Under the pieces are notes generated by a model. The model saw only the letters and a program-made list of their open reading frames with translations. It had not been told where the DNA came from and searched no databases. 60,370 nucleotides of DNA. Source: Verrucomicrobiales bacterium (GTDB lineage: Bacteria; Verrucomicrobiota; Verrucomicrobiia; Verrucomicrobiales; DEV007). The first letter of the stretch is position 1, and each line of letters opens with the position of its first letter. The stretch covers positions 1 through 60,370 of the forward strand of contig JAKSBG010000378.1 of the NCBI GenBank assembly GCA_022361255.1, given 5' to 3'. Positions 45,052 through 52,771 of the stretch are shown here, piece by piece. The translations under genes and the position numbers were made by a program.

Positions 45052-45084
45052 TCTTTCCGCATCGAATCGTCTGGAGCGGAAAGA

Positions 45085-46647
45085 ATGGCAGTTGTCTGTG
45101 TTATCGAGTCTCCCGAGGAAGCCGAGGGATTGATTCGATGGTCGATGCTGTTTGCGCTCTCCCTCGAGGATGAAAGGTTGGTTGTCCTGCATTCCCCCGG
45201 CATTTCCCGAAAGGACATTGAAGAACACATTGCGACCTGGGAGGCTGAGCATCCGGTGGTTCCCGAGCGGGTTATTCAAAAACTCGATGCGGAAGAGAAA
45301 GAGGATCAGATTCTCGATGAACTGAGAAAGCCTCCGGTAAACCTTGCCGTTCTTGGACAGAACCGGTTCGCGACTTGTGACGCGGAGCTCCTGGAAAGGA
45401 ACCGAAGAATTTTCGAGCGAGCAGTCTGTGATTCCATCCTCTTGCGCCTTGGAACGCGACGGGTGCAAGAGTGTGATTCGATTCTCATTCCCTCGGCGGG
45501 TGGTCCGCATTCCTGTCTGGCCCTTCGCATCGGAAGCCGCGTCGCTAACCGGTTCGAAGGTTCCATCACTCCGCTATTTGTCGAGCCGGATATCGGGGAG
45601 GAGGACGGCCGCGCTGTTGGATACCGGGTGCTCGAACGTGTCGTCCGGGAGGCGGGTCTTGATTATTCCGATAGAAAACACATCCTTCCGGAAGTGATCG
45701 TTTCCAATGTGGTCGAGAAAGGCGTCAGCGAGTTGGCTCATCGAAAAGATTTTGATCTGCTCCTCTGCGGAGCCTCAAATGCCCTTACAGTGAAGCGCAA
45801 ACTGTTCGGGGCGATTCCTCCATCCATGGTCGACGGGGAAGAGGGTATGAGCCTCGCGGTGATTCGGCGACGTCATTCCGTGGGGCATCGCATCCGGGAT
45901 TTCTTCGAACGGTTTTTCCGGGTCCGTGTTCCGCAACTGGAGCGTGAAGACCGCATTGCTCTCTTCGACCGTCTCCAGACGCAGTCACGATGGAATTTCG
46001 ATTTTGTCTTTCTGATGATTCTCGCGACCGGGATTGCCGGGTTGGGTTTGATGCAAAGCAGCCCGGCTGTCGTTATCGGCGCCATGCTCGTTGCTCCCTT
46101 AATGACCCCACTTCTCGGAAGCGGACTCGCTCTCGTTCAGGGCAACCTTCCCCTGATGCGAACCTGTCTGCGATCGATCTTTTTCGGGTTTTTTGCCGCA
46201 CTCGGAGTCGGCGCTCTGCTCGGTTGGATCGGGCCGCTGTCGGAACTTACGGCGGAACTTGCCGGAAGGGGCAATCCGAGCCTGCTCGATTTCGGCGTGG
46301 CCGCGTTGTCAGGAATCGCGGCGAGCTATTGCGTTGCCCGCCCCGGACTGAGCTCGGCCCTGGCGGGAGTGGCGATTGCTGCGGCACTGGTGCCTCCTAT
46401 CGCCACTGTCGGGATCTCTCTCACTCTGCAGGAGTGGGCGAACGCGGAGGGTGCTGCTTTGCTTTTCGGGACCAATGTCGTCACGATTATGCTTTCTTCC
46501 TGCTTCACCTTTTTCGCGATCGGGGTGCGCGGCCATGGTGGCAGCAAGCAGCTGTGGGCGAGGCGTCTCATTGTTTTGCTTCTGATTCTCCTCGCTCTCC
46601 TGATGGTCCCTCTGGCAACGGTGCTGTTGCGGGAGGTAGGCCGCTAA
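45085..46647 (+). CDS. DUF389 membrane protein with universal-stress-like N-terminus
   Basis: 520 residues. Residues 1-270 look like two USP-type alpha/beta units (VCVIESPEEAEGLIRWSMLFALS; ILIPSAGGPHSCLALRIGSR; DLLLCGASNALTVKRKLFG). Residues about 305-518 are DUF389: six hydrophobic helices with SPAVVIGAMLVAPLMTPLLG (about 332-351), ALSGIAASYCVARPGLSSALAG (about 410-431) and VAIAAALVPPIATVGI. The fusion is known in marine bacteria. Its transport or signalling role is not established. It is 33 bp after the PBP gene, same direction. Confidence 0.85.
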   Translation: MAVVCVIESPEEAEGLIRWSMLFALSLEDERLVVLHSPGISRKDIEEHIATWEAEHPVVPERVIQKLDAEEKEDQILDELRKPPVNLAVLGQNRFATCDAELLERNRRIFERAVCDSILLRLGTRRVQECDSILIPSAGGPHSCLALRIGSRVANRFEGSITPLFVEPDIGEEDGRAVGYRVLERVVREAGLDYSDRKHILPEVIVSNVVEKGVSELAHRKDFDLLLCGASNALTVKRKLFGAIPPSMVDGEEGMSLAVIRRRHSVGHRIRDFFERFFRVRVPQLEREDRIALFDRLQTQSRWNFDFVFLMILATGIAGLGLMQSSPAVVIGAMLVAPLMTPLLGSGLALVQGNLPLMRTCLRSIFFGFFAALGVGALLGWIGPLSELTAELAGRGNPSLLDFGVAALSGIAASYCVARPGLSSALAGVAIAAALVPPIATVGISLTLQEWANAEGAALLFGTNVVTIMLSSCFTFFAIGVRGHGGSKQLWARRLIVLLLILLALLMVPLATVLLREVGR

Positions 46648-46773
46648 ATCAAGGTCGCTGGAGCGGGAAAAATACCGGGGCTGTCAGGTGTTGGAATGCA
46701 GGCTCAAATGAAGCTGACAATTTTCTCTGAAATCTGAAAGATCATCAATCGTCCAATCGTAAACCGAAAGGAC

Positions 46774-47376
46774 ATGATGAAATACATTTCGTTTATCTTG
46801 TTTGGCATATGGGTGGTCAGCGAGGTTCTTTCCGCCCAGGATGCGAAGACGGCAGCTGAAACACCGAAGGCGAGCTTTGCGAGCCGGCTCGTGGATGCGG
46901 CGCTCTTTCGAACGACTCAGGAGGTTCGGTATGACCCTGCCTACGTCGTGCTCGATTATCCGGGTGGAGATGTCCCTGCGGATACGGGCGTTTGCACGGA
47001 TGTTGTGATTCGATCCTACCGAGCCCTTGGAATGGATCTCCAGAAGCTCGTTCACGAGGACATGAAGAAGAATTTTTCCGCTTATCCGAAAAACTGGGGT
47101 TTGAAGCGGGCCGATAAAAATATCGATCACCGGCGTGTGCCGAACCTTCAGAAATATTTCCAGCGGCAGGGCGCTGAGGTGGAGAAAAACGAAAATCCGA
47201 TTTATCTCCCCGGTGATCTCATTGCCTGGGATCTGAATGGAAACGGTCTCTGGCACATCGGTATTGTTGTTGCTCCCGATACCTTCGTTCACAACATCGG
47301 CTCTGGCCCGGTGAAAGAGTCCGGGATCGATCAGTGGGAGGTCGTGGGGCACTACCGGTTTTCCGGTGACCAGTGA
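46774..47376 (+). CDS. DUF1287 family secreted protein
   Basis: 200 residues. The signal peptide (about 1-21, ending VLSAQ) is followed by the DUF1287 core: GVCTDVVIRSYRALGMDLQKLVHEDM (about 71-96), DHRRVPNLQKYFQRQG (about 117-132), YLPGDLIAWDLNGNGLWHIGIV (about 144-165) and FVHNIGSGP. The Cys in GVCTD and the His in WHIGI look like the Cys-His pair of papain-like or NlpC/P60-type peptidases, so a cell-wall hydrolase role is possible. ATG 46774 and ATG 46777 are both possible. It is 126 bp after the DUF389 gene and convergent with clpS, 5 bp apart. Confidence 0.82.
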   Translation: MMKYISFILFGIWVVSEVLSAQDAKTAAETPKASFASRLVDAALFRTTQEVRYDPAYVVLDYPGGDVPADTGVCTDVVIRSYRALGMDLQKLVHEDMKKNFSAYPKNWGLKRADKNIDHRRVPNLQKYFQRQGAEVEKNENPIYLPGDLIAWDLNGNGLWHIGIVVAPDTFVHNIGSGPVKESGIDQWEVVGHYRFSGDQ

Positions 47377-47381
47377 CCTTT

Positions 47382-47693
47382 TCACCCCGACTTTTTCATT
47401 GCCGCGAGCAACTGGTGGCTCTGCAACTGCTGCACATACAGCTCCGCCTGTTCGCGCTGGCCGGTCCAGACGACCGACTGGCCGTTTTTGTGAACCTCCA
47501 TCATCATCGTCTCCGCTTTCGTTTTCGGATAGCCGAAAACGCGTTGGATGATCAGCGTAACGAAGCTCATCAGGTTTACCGGGTCATCATAGATGATGAC
47601 GTTCCAGGGAGTGTCCAGATCGGTTTCCTCCTCAGTTTCGGTAATGACAATTTCTTCGGTTTCTATCGGCATCGGGAACGGTGGAAAATTCAA
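47382..47693 (-). CDS. clpS: ClpS, adaptor for ClpAP/ClpCP N-degron recognition
   Basis: 103 residues. The core WNVIIYDDPVNLMSFVTLIIQ (about 30-50) carries the Asp-Asp pair and Met that form the N-degron pocket, and EVHKNGQSVVW (about 66-76) the conserved His. It hands substrates with destabilising N-termini to the Clp ATPase. The N-terminal ~27 residues are Glu/Thr-rich and variable, as in the family. It overlaps the upstream unknown gene by 4 bp (47690-47693), so the two are coupled. Confidence 0.93.
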   Translation of the reverse strand: MNFPPFPMPIETEEIVITETEEETDLDTPWNVIIYDDPVNLMSFVTLIIQRVFGYPKTKAETMMMEVHKNGQSVVWTGQREQAELYVQQLQSHQLLAAMKKSG

Positions 47694-48316
47694 ACGGCCC
47701 GCAGCGGTCCGGAATCTTTGCCAAAATCGCCGAATTTTCCGGCAACGGCAACCGTGACCTTGGGCAGAATGCGGGAAAATACTGCTTTCTCTCCATCACC
47801 GGCGGATTTTTGAATGGCGCCGTGCTTTCTCGAGCGGAATTCAAACCACGCGTAGGAGCCGAGAGCGGATGAGAGCGGGAGCTGAAAAAGAGCCGACTGA
47901 AGAGCGAACACGACAGGAAGATTGCCGGGAGAGTTGCCTTCTTCCACGGCATCTGCGTATCGCGTCCAGACCCGGTTGGCTTTCATTTCGTCCTTTCCCT
48001 CGAAGAAGGGGATCCCTGCCTCTCGACTCCGGAGGGCTAAATCATCGGGGAGTTGGGTGGCAAGATCCCGGTCAGTCTCCGCAATCTCTTCGGATTTTGA
48101 CTCCATTCCATACCGGAATGCAGAGACGAAGGCCGGTGCGAGGACGGGGGAAAAATACCGTTCAGCCCAATCCGTCCACGCTGATTCCAGCGAAGCACCT
48201 TTGTCAGGGCAGAATGTCCCTGCAGAGTTCGGAGTAATTCCGAGTAGGGAAACAAATCGGGCGAATGCGAATTCGCTTTCGTCTCCGGGATCGACCAGTT
48301 GCGGGGTGCCAGGCAT
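47690..48316 (-). CDS. unrecognised protein coupled to clpS
   Basis: 208 residues, soluble, no signal peptide. I recognise no family. Visible features: a Phe/Trp/Tyr-rich middle (AWTDWAERYFSPVLAPAFVSAFRYG), a mostly helical pattern to residue 165, and a basic Gly/Lys tail. The start codon of clpS overlaps its stop, so expression is coupled. It may assist ClpS or simply sit in the operon; there is no direct evidence for either. Confidence 0.6.
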   Translation of the reverse strand: MPGTPQLVDPGDESEFAFARFVSLLGITPNSAGTFCPDKGASLESAWTDWAERYFSPVLAPAFVSAFRYGMESKSEEIAETDRDLATQLPDDLALRSREAGIPFFEGKDEMKANRVWTRYADAVEEGNSPGNLPVVFALQSALFQLPLSSALGSYAWFEFRSRKHGAIQKSAGDGEKAVFSRILPKVTVAVAGKFGDFGKDSGPLRAV

Positions 48317-48344
48317 ATGACACCACCAAAGAACGAATTGGGGC

Positions 48345-48608
48345 TTAGATCAAGCCAGCCTTCTTCAGTGTCTTGTAGGCACCGTTCTTGTCGATCGTCT
48401 TGAGACCGCGAGCGCTGACGCGAACGCGAACATAGCGACCCAACTCAGGAACCCAGATGCGCTTCTGACGAAGATTCGGCTTGAACTGACGCTTAACGGT
48501 TTTCGTCACGTGACGACCGATTCCGCCCTTCTTCTTCGCCTTACCACTGCGGTGGATTTTGCGGCCGGAAGTAACTTTTGCACCGGTGATTTTGCAAGAT
48601 CTTGACAT
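48345..48608 (-). CDS. rpmB: 50S ribosomal protein L28
   Basis: 87 residues, basic. MSRSCKITGAKVTSGRKIHR is the family N-terminus and TKTVKRQFKPNLRQKRIWVP (about 35-54) the conserved middle. It has no CxxC zinc pair. It lies 28 bp upstream of the clpS partner gene on the same strand. Array D lies 132-206 bp upstream of its start in the shared divergent gap with glyS. Confidence 0.96.
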   Translation of the reverse strand: MSRSCKITGAKVTSGRKIHRSGKAKKKGGIGRHVTKTVKRQFKPNLRQKRIWVPELGRYVRVRVSARGLKTIDKNGAYKTLKKAGLI

Positions 48609-48888
48609 CGTGAGAATCCGTTAAATTTCGTTTTCGCGCCGGTTGATGAGTTCGACCGGGTCGCGGGCGGGCAATTTCCGCACATTTCGCGATTGGTCAA
48701 GGGGAAATCAGAGCGGCGTAGCAGCTCATTCCTTTTCCTAATCCTGTTTGCTCCATGACCTAACCCTGTTGGGTCCTCGACTTAACCCTGTTAGGTCCTC
48801 GACTTAACCCTGTTAGGTCTCCACTTTTTCCCCTTGCGGAAAGGGTGGCGGAGTTCACCTTACGCACCTTCTTAAAAAATACGAAGAC
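48609..48888. other. divergent rpmB-glyS intergenic region
   Basis: 280 bp, the longest gap without a gene besides 56499-56713. It should contain promoters for rpmB (-) and glyS (+) and holds array D. I see no tRNA and no hairpin terminator. The segment just before glyS (48830-48888) is AT-rich near AAAAAATACGAAGAC. Confidence 0.5.
48740..48814. repeat. phased 9-mer array D (4 units, 22-bp pitch, same orientation)
   Basis: AATCCTGTT at 48740 and AACCCTGTT at 48762, 48784 and 48806, all exactly 22 bp apart. The spacers are also alike here (GGTCCTCGACTT repeated), so it is a true 22-bp tandem repeat. Flanks extend the dyad: the second unit reads GACCTAAC-CCT-GTTGGGTC. All four units face the same way, which argues against an RNA hairpin role for this copy. 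Confidence 0.92.
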
Positions 48889-50472
48889 ATGAGCGAAAAA
48901 GCATCCGAAAAAGATCAGGTCCTGATGGAAAAAATCGTCAGCCTTTGCAAAAGGCGCGGTTTCATCTTTCAATCGGCGGAGATATACGGCGGAGCAAACG
49001 GGTGCTGGGACTACGGCCCGCTCGGGGCGGAGTTGAAGCGCAATCTCAAGGATTACTGGTGGAGAAAGAATGTTCAGGAACGCGAAGACATTCTTGGACT
49101 CGACGGGGCGATTTTGACCCTCGAGTCAGTTCTCGAAGCCTCCGGTCACCTCGGCGGATTCTCGGATCCAATGTGTGACTGCCTGCTGACAAAGGCGCGT
49201 CTTCGGGCGGATGAGATCGAGCCCTGGTCCGGAACGGCCTATCACTACACGGGGGCTTCTCATGAAGAGTCCGGATGGTCGGTTGAGCGCCCGTATTCGG
49301 TTCTCCTTTCCGAAGGTCAGGATGAAAACAAGGCGCGCAAGACGGCCCGGCTCTACTACTCCCAGTTTCTCAGTGACAAGCAGATTTCCCCGAAAAAACT
49401 CGAGCTCGCAGGTGAGTCGACTGAGGAAGTCACCGATTCCACCGCCTACAATCCGGAGAATGGATCGCTGCTGACCCCGGCCCGTGAATTCAATCTCATG
49501 TTCAAAACGAAAATGGGAGCTTCGGCGGATGAAAACGATCCGAAAGGAACCGCCTATCTTCGCCCCGGGACGGCGCAGACCATTTTTGTTCAATTCAAAA
49601 ACGTGGTTGATTCCAACCGGGTGAAACTGCCTTTCGGAATCGCCCAGATCGGGAAATCGTTCCGCAACGAGATCAATCCGAGAAATTACACCTTCCGCTC
49701 ACGCGAGTTTGAGCAGATGGAAATCGAGTATTTCTGTCACGGGGAGGACGGGTTGCGTCTCACCGACGAGTGGCTCGAAAAACGACTCACCTTTTACGAG
49801 GAAATCGGGATTCCGCGTGAACATCTTCACGTCGTTGATATTCCCGACGGCGAGCGGGCGCACTATTCGAAGAAGACGTACGATATCGAATACGAATTTC
49901 CGTTCGGAATTCAGGAGCTGGAGGGAATCGCCTACCGGACGGATTACGATCTCAAAAAACACCGCGAGCACAGCGGCAAGCCGATCGAGTTTTTCGATGA
50001 TGAGGCCAAGGAGAAACTTCTCCCTCACGTCGTCGAGCCGAGTGCCGGTTGCGACCGGACGCTCCTTGCGCTCATTTGCGAGGCCTACGACGAGGAGACA
50101 ATCACTGATGACAAGGGCAAAGAGGAAACCCGCATCGTGATGCGCTTCTCTCCCCGCATGGCTCCGATCAAGGTTGCCGTTTTGCCCTTGCTGAAAAACA
50201 AACCCGAGCTCGTCGAAAAAGCGCGCGAGGTGCAGGCCATGCTCACGCCTTTCATGAACGTTTTCTACGACGAGACCGCCGCGATCGGCCGCCGCTATCG
50301 TCGTCAGGATGAAGTGGGAACTCCCTTCTGCGTTACGATTGACTTTGAGACGCTCGGGGAAAACGGTGACGAAGACAAAGACACTGTGACCCTCCGCGAG
50401 CGCGACTCCATGGAGCAAAAGCGAATCCCGATTTCAGAGCTGCGTCAGTATCTGCTGGATGCGATTGCCTAG
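48889..50472 (+). CDS. glyS: glycyl-tRNA synthetase, single-chain (alpha2) type
   Basis: 527 residues, class II. KRRGFIFQSAEIYGGANGCWDYGPLG (about 22-47) is the glycine-site start typical of the eukaryote/archaea/some-bacteria GlyQS type rather than the alpha2beta2 enzyme. Motif 2 is FRNEINPRNYTFRSREFEQ (about 258-276). Motif 3 is PSAGCDRTLLAL (about 383-394). The C-terminal anticodon-binding domain follows (about 420-527, IKVAVLPLLKNK). An insert about 95-200 holds TGASHEESGW and PENGSLLTPAREFNLMF. It is convergent with the NDH-2 fusion gene, separated by a bidirectional terminator. Confidence 0.96.
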   Translation: MSEKASEKDQVLMEKIVSLCKRRGFIFQSAEIYGGANGCWDYGPLGAELKRNLKDYWWRKNVQEREDILGLDGAILTLESVLEASGHLGGFSDPMCDCLLTKARLRADEIEPWSGTAYHYTGASHEESGWSVERPYSVLLSEGQDENKARKTARLYYSQFLSDKQISPKKLELAGESTEEVTDSTAYNPENGSLLTPAREFNLMFKTKMGASADENDPKGTAYLRPGTAQTIFVQFKNVVDSNRVKLPFGIAQIGKSFRNEINPRNYTFRSREFEQMEIEYFCHGEDGLRLTDEWLEKRLTFYEEIGIPREHLHVVDIPDGERAHYSKKTYDIEYEFPFGIQELEGIAYRTDYDLKKHREHSGKPIEFFDDEAKEKLLPHVVEPSAGCDRTLLALICEAYDEETITDDKGKEETRIVMRFSPRMAPIKVAVLPLLKNKPELVEKAREVQAMLTPFMNVFYDETAAIGRRYRRQDEVGTPFCVTIDFETLGENGDEDKDTVTLRERDSMEQKRIPISELRQYLLDAIA

Positions 50473-50508
50473 GCCGACTGGCTTCGGGTAATAACGAAAT
50501 ACCCAACT

Positions 50509-50540
50509 ACCCGGGCTCGAAAGGAATTCGGGACCCGGGT
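50509..50540. terminator. bidirectional terminator between glyS and the NDH-2 gene
   Basis: ACCCGGG (50509-50515) and CCCGGGT (50534-50540) form a stem with an 18-nt loop, followed on the + strand by GTTTCGTTCTTCTTT. The outer CGAAA...TTTCG flanks can extend the pairing. It sits between two convergent stops (50472 and 50554). Confidence 0.75.
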
Positions 50541-50553
50541 GTTTCGTTCTTCT

Positions 50554-52641
50554 TTATTCCGCCTGCTTTCGAGCTGCTTCGCCGAGTAAATCCATAATCG
50601 TGATGATGCCGAGCAGGCGTCGGTCGGCATCGAGGACGAGACATTTCTGTCGACCTGAGCGGATCATTTTTTCGAGGGCTTCACGGACATTGGTGTCGCG
50701 GTTGCATTCCGGAAGGACGACGCTGCCAACATCCGCGATAGGGGATTCGTTGGAAACATCATCGCGCTTCAGGTAGTCGAAAAAATCCTCCCGACTGAGG
50801 ACGGAGGCTAATTTGCCTTCCGCGTCGACGATGGGGTAGACATTGAAGCGTCGCTGCTGGAACAGGTCGAGGGCGTCGCGGACGGTTTGCGTTTCCCCGA
50901 GTGTGGCAAGGTCGGTCCGCATGACGTCGGGAACTTTGTGATCGAGCACTTCGGGATCGAGTTTATGGATCAGTGCTTCGATTTCGCCCTCCGCCGAAAC
51001 CTGCGTGGTGGTGCGGGCGAGAATACGGCGGAAACGGCGGCTGCTCTCGAAAAACGGGAGAACGATTTCACCGCTGAGCGAAACCAGCTTGGTCTGCCCC
51101 CGGGAAACGGCGTTGTAGAGATAGCCGCCTCCGTGAACAAGAGCACGTTCGCCGAAGTAATCTCCCTCACCGATGGTGCGGACAACTTCGTCGTTCTGAT
51201 CAACGAGATCGATTTGCCCGTGCTGCACTACATAAAGGGAAAACGCGGGCTCGCCGCGGTTGAAGAGCCGGTCCTCCGGTTCGAGGTGGACCTGTTTGAA
51301 CAGCCTGGTGTATCGCGGGTTGAGCAAGTTGATGTCGCGGGGAAAGAACAGATCGAGCGTCCAGTCGATCATGACCCGGAGCTTGCGATCGAGACCGGGT
51401 AACTTGGAAAGGTAGATGGAGCGCCACATGAACCAGGCAATGAACCCGGAGAATTGTGCGCCCATGATATTCGCAACTGCGGTCCGGTGGCCAATTGAGG
51501 CCAGCTCGCCGAGTCCGGTGAAGGTGAAGGGTTCCAGTTCTTTTCCCTGAACGGAAGCCGCGATGTTCTTTGCGAGCTGAACCCCCTGGCGCATCGCAAA
51601 CTGGGCGGTCTGCGGACAGGGCTTGTCCTCTTCCCCGTGGAGGGGGACGGAGGCGCAGTCGCCGGCGGACCAGACGCCTTCGTGGCCTTCAACCTGCAGA
51701 AATTCATTGGCCTTGATCCAGTAGCGGTTGTGGGGCAGTCCCTGTTCGTCGCACAGCTGGCGAATCACGCGGTTGGGTGCATTTCCCACCGTTGAAACGA
51801 CCGTGGCCGTTTCGATTTCCGCGCCGGATTGAAGATACACTTTTGTCGCGGTGACGGCTCCGACCCGTTCGCCGAGGCAGAGTTCCAGTCCGCGATCGGA
51901 GAGCTTTTTCCCTGCGTATTCTCCCAGTGACTCCGAGAGAGTGTGCAGAACCCGGTCCCGGCTGTGGACGAGCACGACGCGGATTTCCTCCCGAGGAACG
52001 TTCGAATAAAATTTCGCCGAGTCATGCAGCATGTCGAGAATTTCCCCGGCAGTTTCCACGCCGGAATATCCGCCCCCGACAACGACGAAGGTGAGCAGGC
52101 GCCGACGGACATCCTCACGATATTCGGCGTTGGCTTCTTCGATCCGTTTCACGACGGTGGCCCGGAGAATCATGGCGTCACCGATGTTCTGCATGAGAAG
52201 GGCGTGCTCCGGCATGCCGGGAACACGACTCAGATCGATTTCCGCTCCCAGCGCGAGCACGAGATGCTTCGCGCGGAGGAGAACTCCTGCCGAGAAGTTT
52301 CCGGTATCGACGTGAACTTCCTTTTTCTCCAGATCGATAGAATCCACTTTTCCCCGGTAGACCCGCATTCCCCGGCAGAGCCGGCGGATCGGATTGATGA
52401 CGTGCCGGGGCTGGATCGAAGCTCCGGCTACCTCCGCGAGCATGGGTTGAAAGACCATGTAGTTCTGCTCCGAAACGATCGCGATGCGCCGCGGATCAAG
52501 TCCGGCTTTTTTTGCCAGCTTTCTGATTTTCTGCCCGCAATAGACTCCGGCAAATCCGCCTCCGAGAATCGCGATGTCCAGATCCATCCGGTGTGGTTCG
52601 GGCGCAGTGCGGTGGGTGATTTCGGAGGCGGGAGAAGTCAT
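50554..52641 (-). CDS. type II NADH dehydrogenase fused to cNMP-binding and CBS-pair domains
   Basis: 695 residues in three parts. Residues 18-440: NDH-2-like flavoprotein with the FAD loop AILGGGFAGVYCG (24-36), second nucleotide loop VVVGGGYSGVETAGE (about 190-204) and WSAGDCASVPL (about 330). Residues about 445-535: cyclic-nucleotide-binding-like domain (FNRGEPAFSLYVVQHGQIDLV ... GEGDYFGERALV). Residues about 567-695: two CBS repeats (VMRTDLATLGETQTVRDAL ... YPIVD; VREALEKMIRSGRQKCLVLD). It would oxidise NADH to quinone at the membrane under nucleotide control. It starts at ATG 52641; ATG 52587 is an alternative. No C-terminal amphipathic anchor typical of NDH-2 is evident. Confidence 0.85.
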   Translation of the reverse strand: MTSPASEITHRTAPEPHRMDLDIAILGGGFAGVYCGQKIRKLAKKAGLDPRRIAIVSEQNYMVFQPMLAEVAGASIQPRHVINPIRRLCRGMRVYRGKVDSIDLEKKEVHVDTGNFSAGVLLRAKHLVLALGAEIDLSRVPGMPEHALLMQNIGDAMILRATVVKRIEEANAEYREDVRRRLLTFVVVGGGYSGVETAGEILDMLHDSAKFYSNVPREEIRVVLVHSRDRVLHTLSESLGEYAGKKLSDRGLELCLGERVGAVTATKVYLQSGAEIETATVVSTVGNAPNRVIRQLCDEQGLPHNRYWIKANEFLQVEGHEGVWSAGDCASVPLHGEEDKPCPQTAQFAMRQGVQLAKNIAASVQGKELEPFTFTGLGELASIGHRTAVANIMGAQFSGFIAWFMWRSIYLSKLPGLDRKLRVMIDWTLDLFFPRDINLLNPRYTRLFKQVHLEPEDRLFNRGEPAFSLYVVQHGQIDLVDQNDEVVRTIGEGDYFGERALVHGGGYLYNAVSRGQTKLVSLSGEIVLPFFESSRRFRRILARTTTQVSAEGEIEALIHKLDPEVLDHKVPDVMRTDLATLGETQTVRDALDLFQQRRFNVYPIVDAEGKLASVLSREDFFDYLKRDDVSNESPIADVGSVVLPECNRDTNVREALEKMIRSGRQKCLVLDADRRLLGIITIMDLLGEAARKQAE

Positions 52642-52655
52642 CGTGGAGAACCATC

Positions 52656-52675
52656 GCCTCCACCGGAATGGAGGC
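52656..52675 (-). promoter_or_regulatory. hairpin in the NDH-2 leader
   Basis: GCCTCCA (52656-52662) and TGGAGGC (52669-52675) form a perfect 7-bp stem with a 6-nt loop, 15 bp upstream of the NDH-2 start codon. On the - strand the arms contain GGAGG, the only ribosome-site-like sequence in the leader, so folding could hide it. It could also be a weak terminator. Confidence 0.35.
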
Positions 52676-52771
52676 AAGCTGGAAGGTTGTGAATCCTCTC
52701 CCGATTTTCCATTTCGTGCGTGACCGTGGCACGTTTTTGGGAAGATGATCATCCCGTGCTATTTTGAGACC

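Noticed and set aside
48740-48814. CRISPR array
   Set aside because: The repeated part is 9 bp (22 bp in this copy only), spacers are 13 bp, arrays have three or four units and no cas genes are present.
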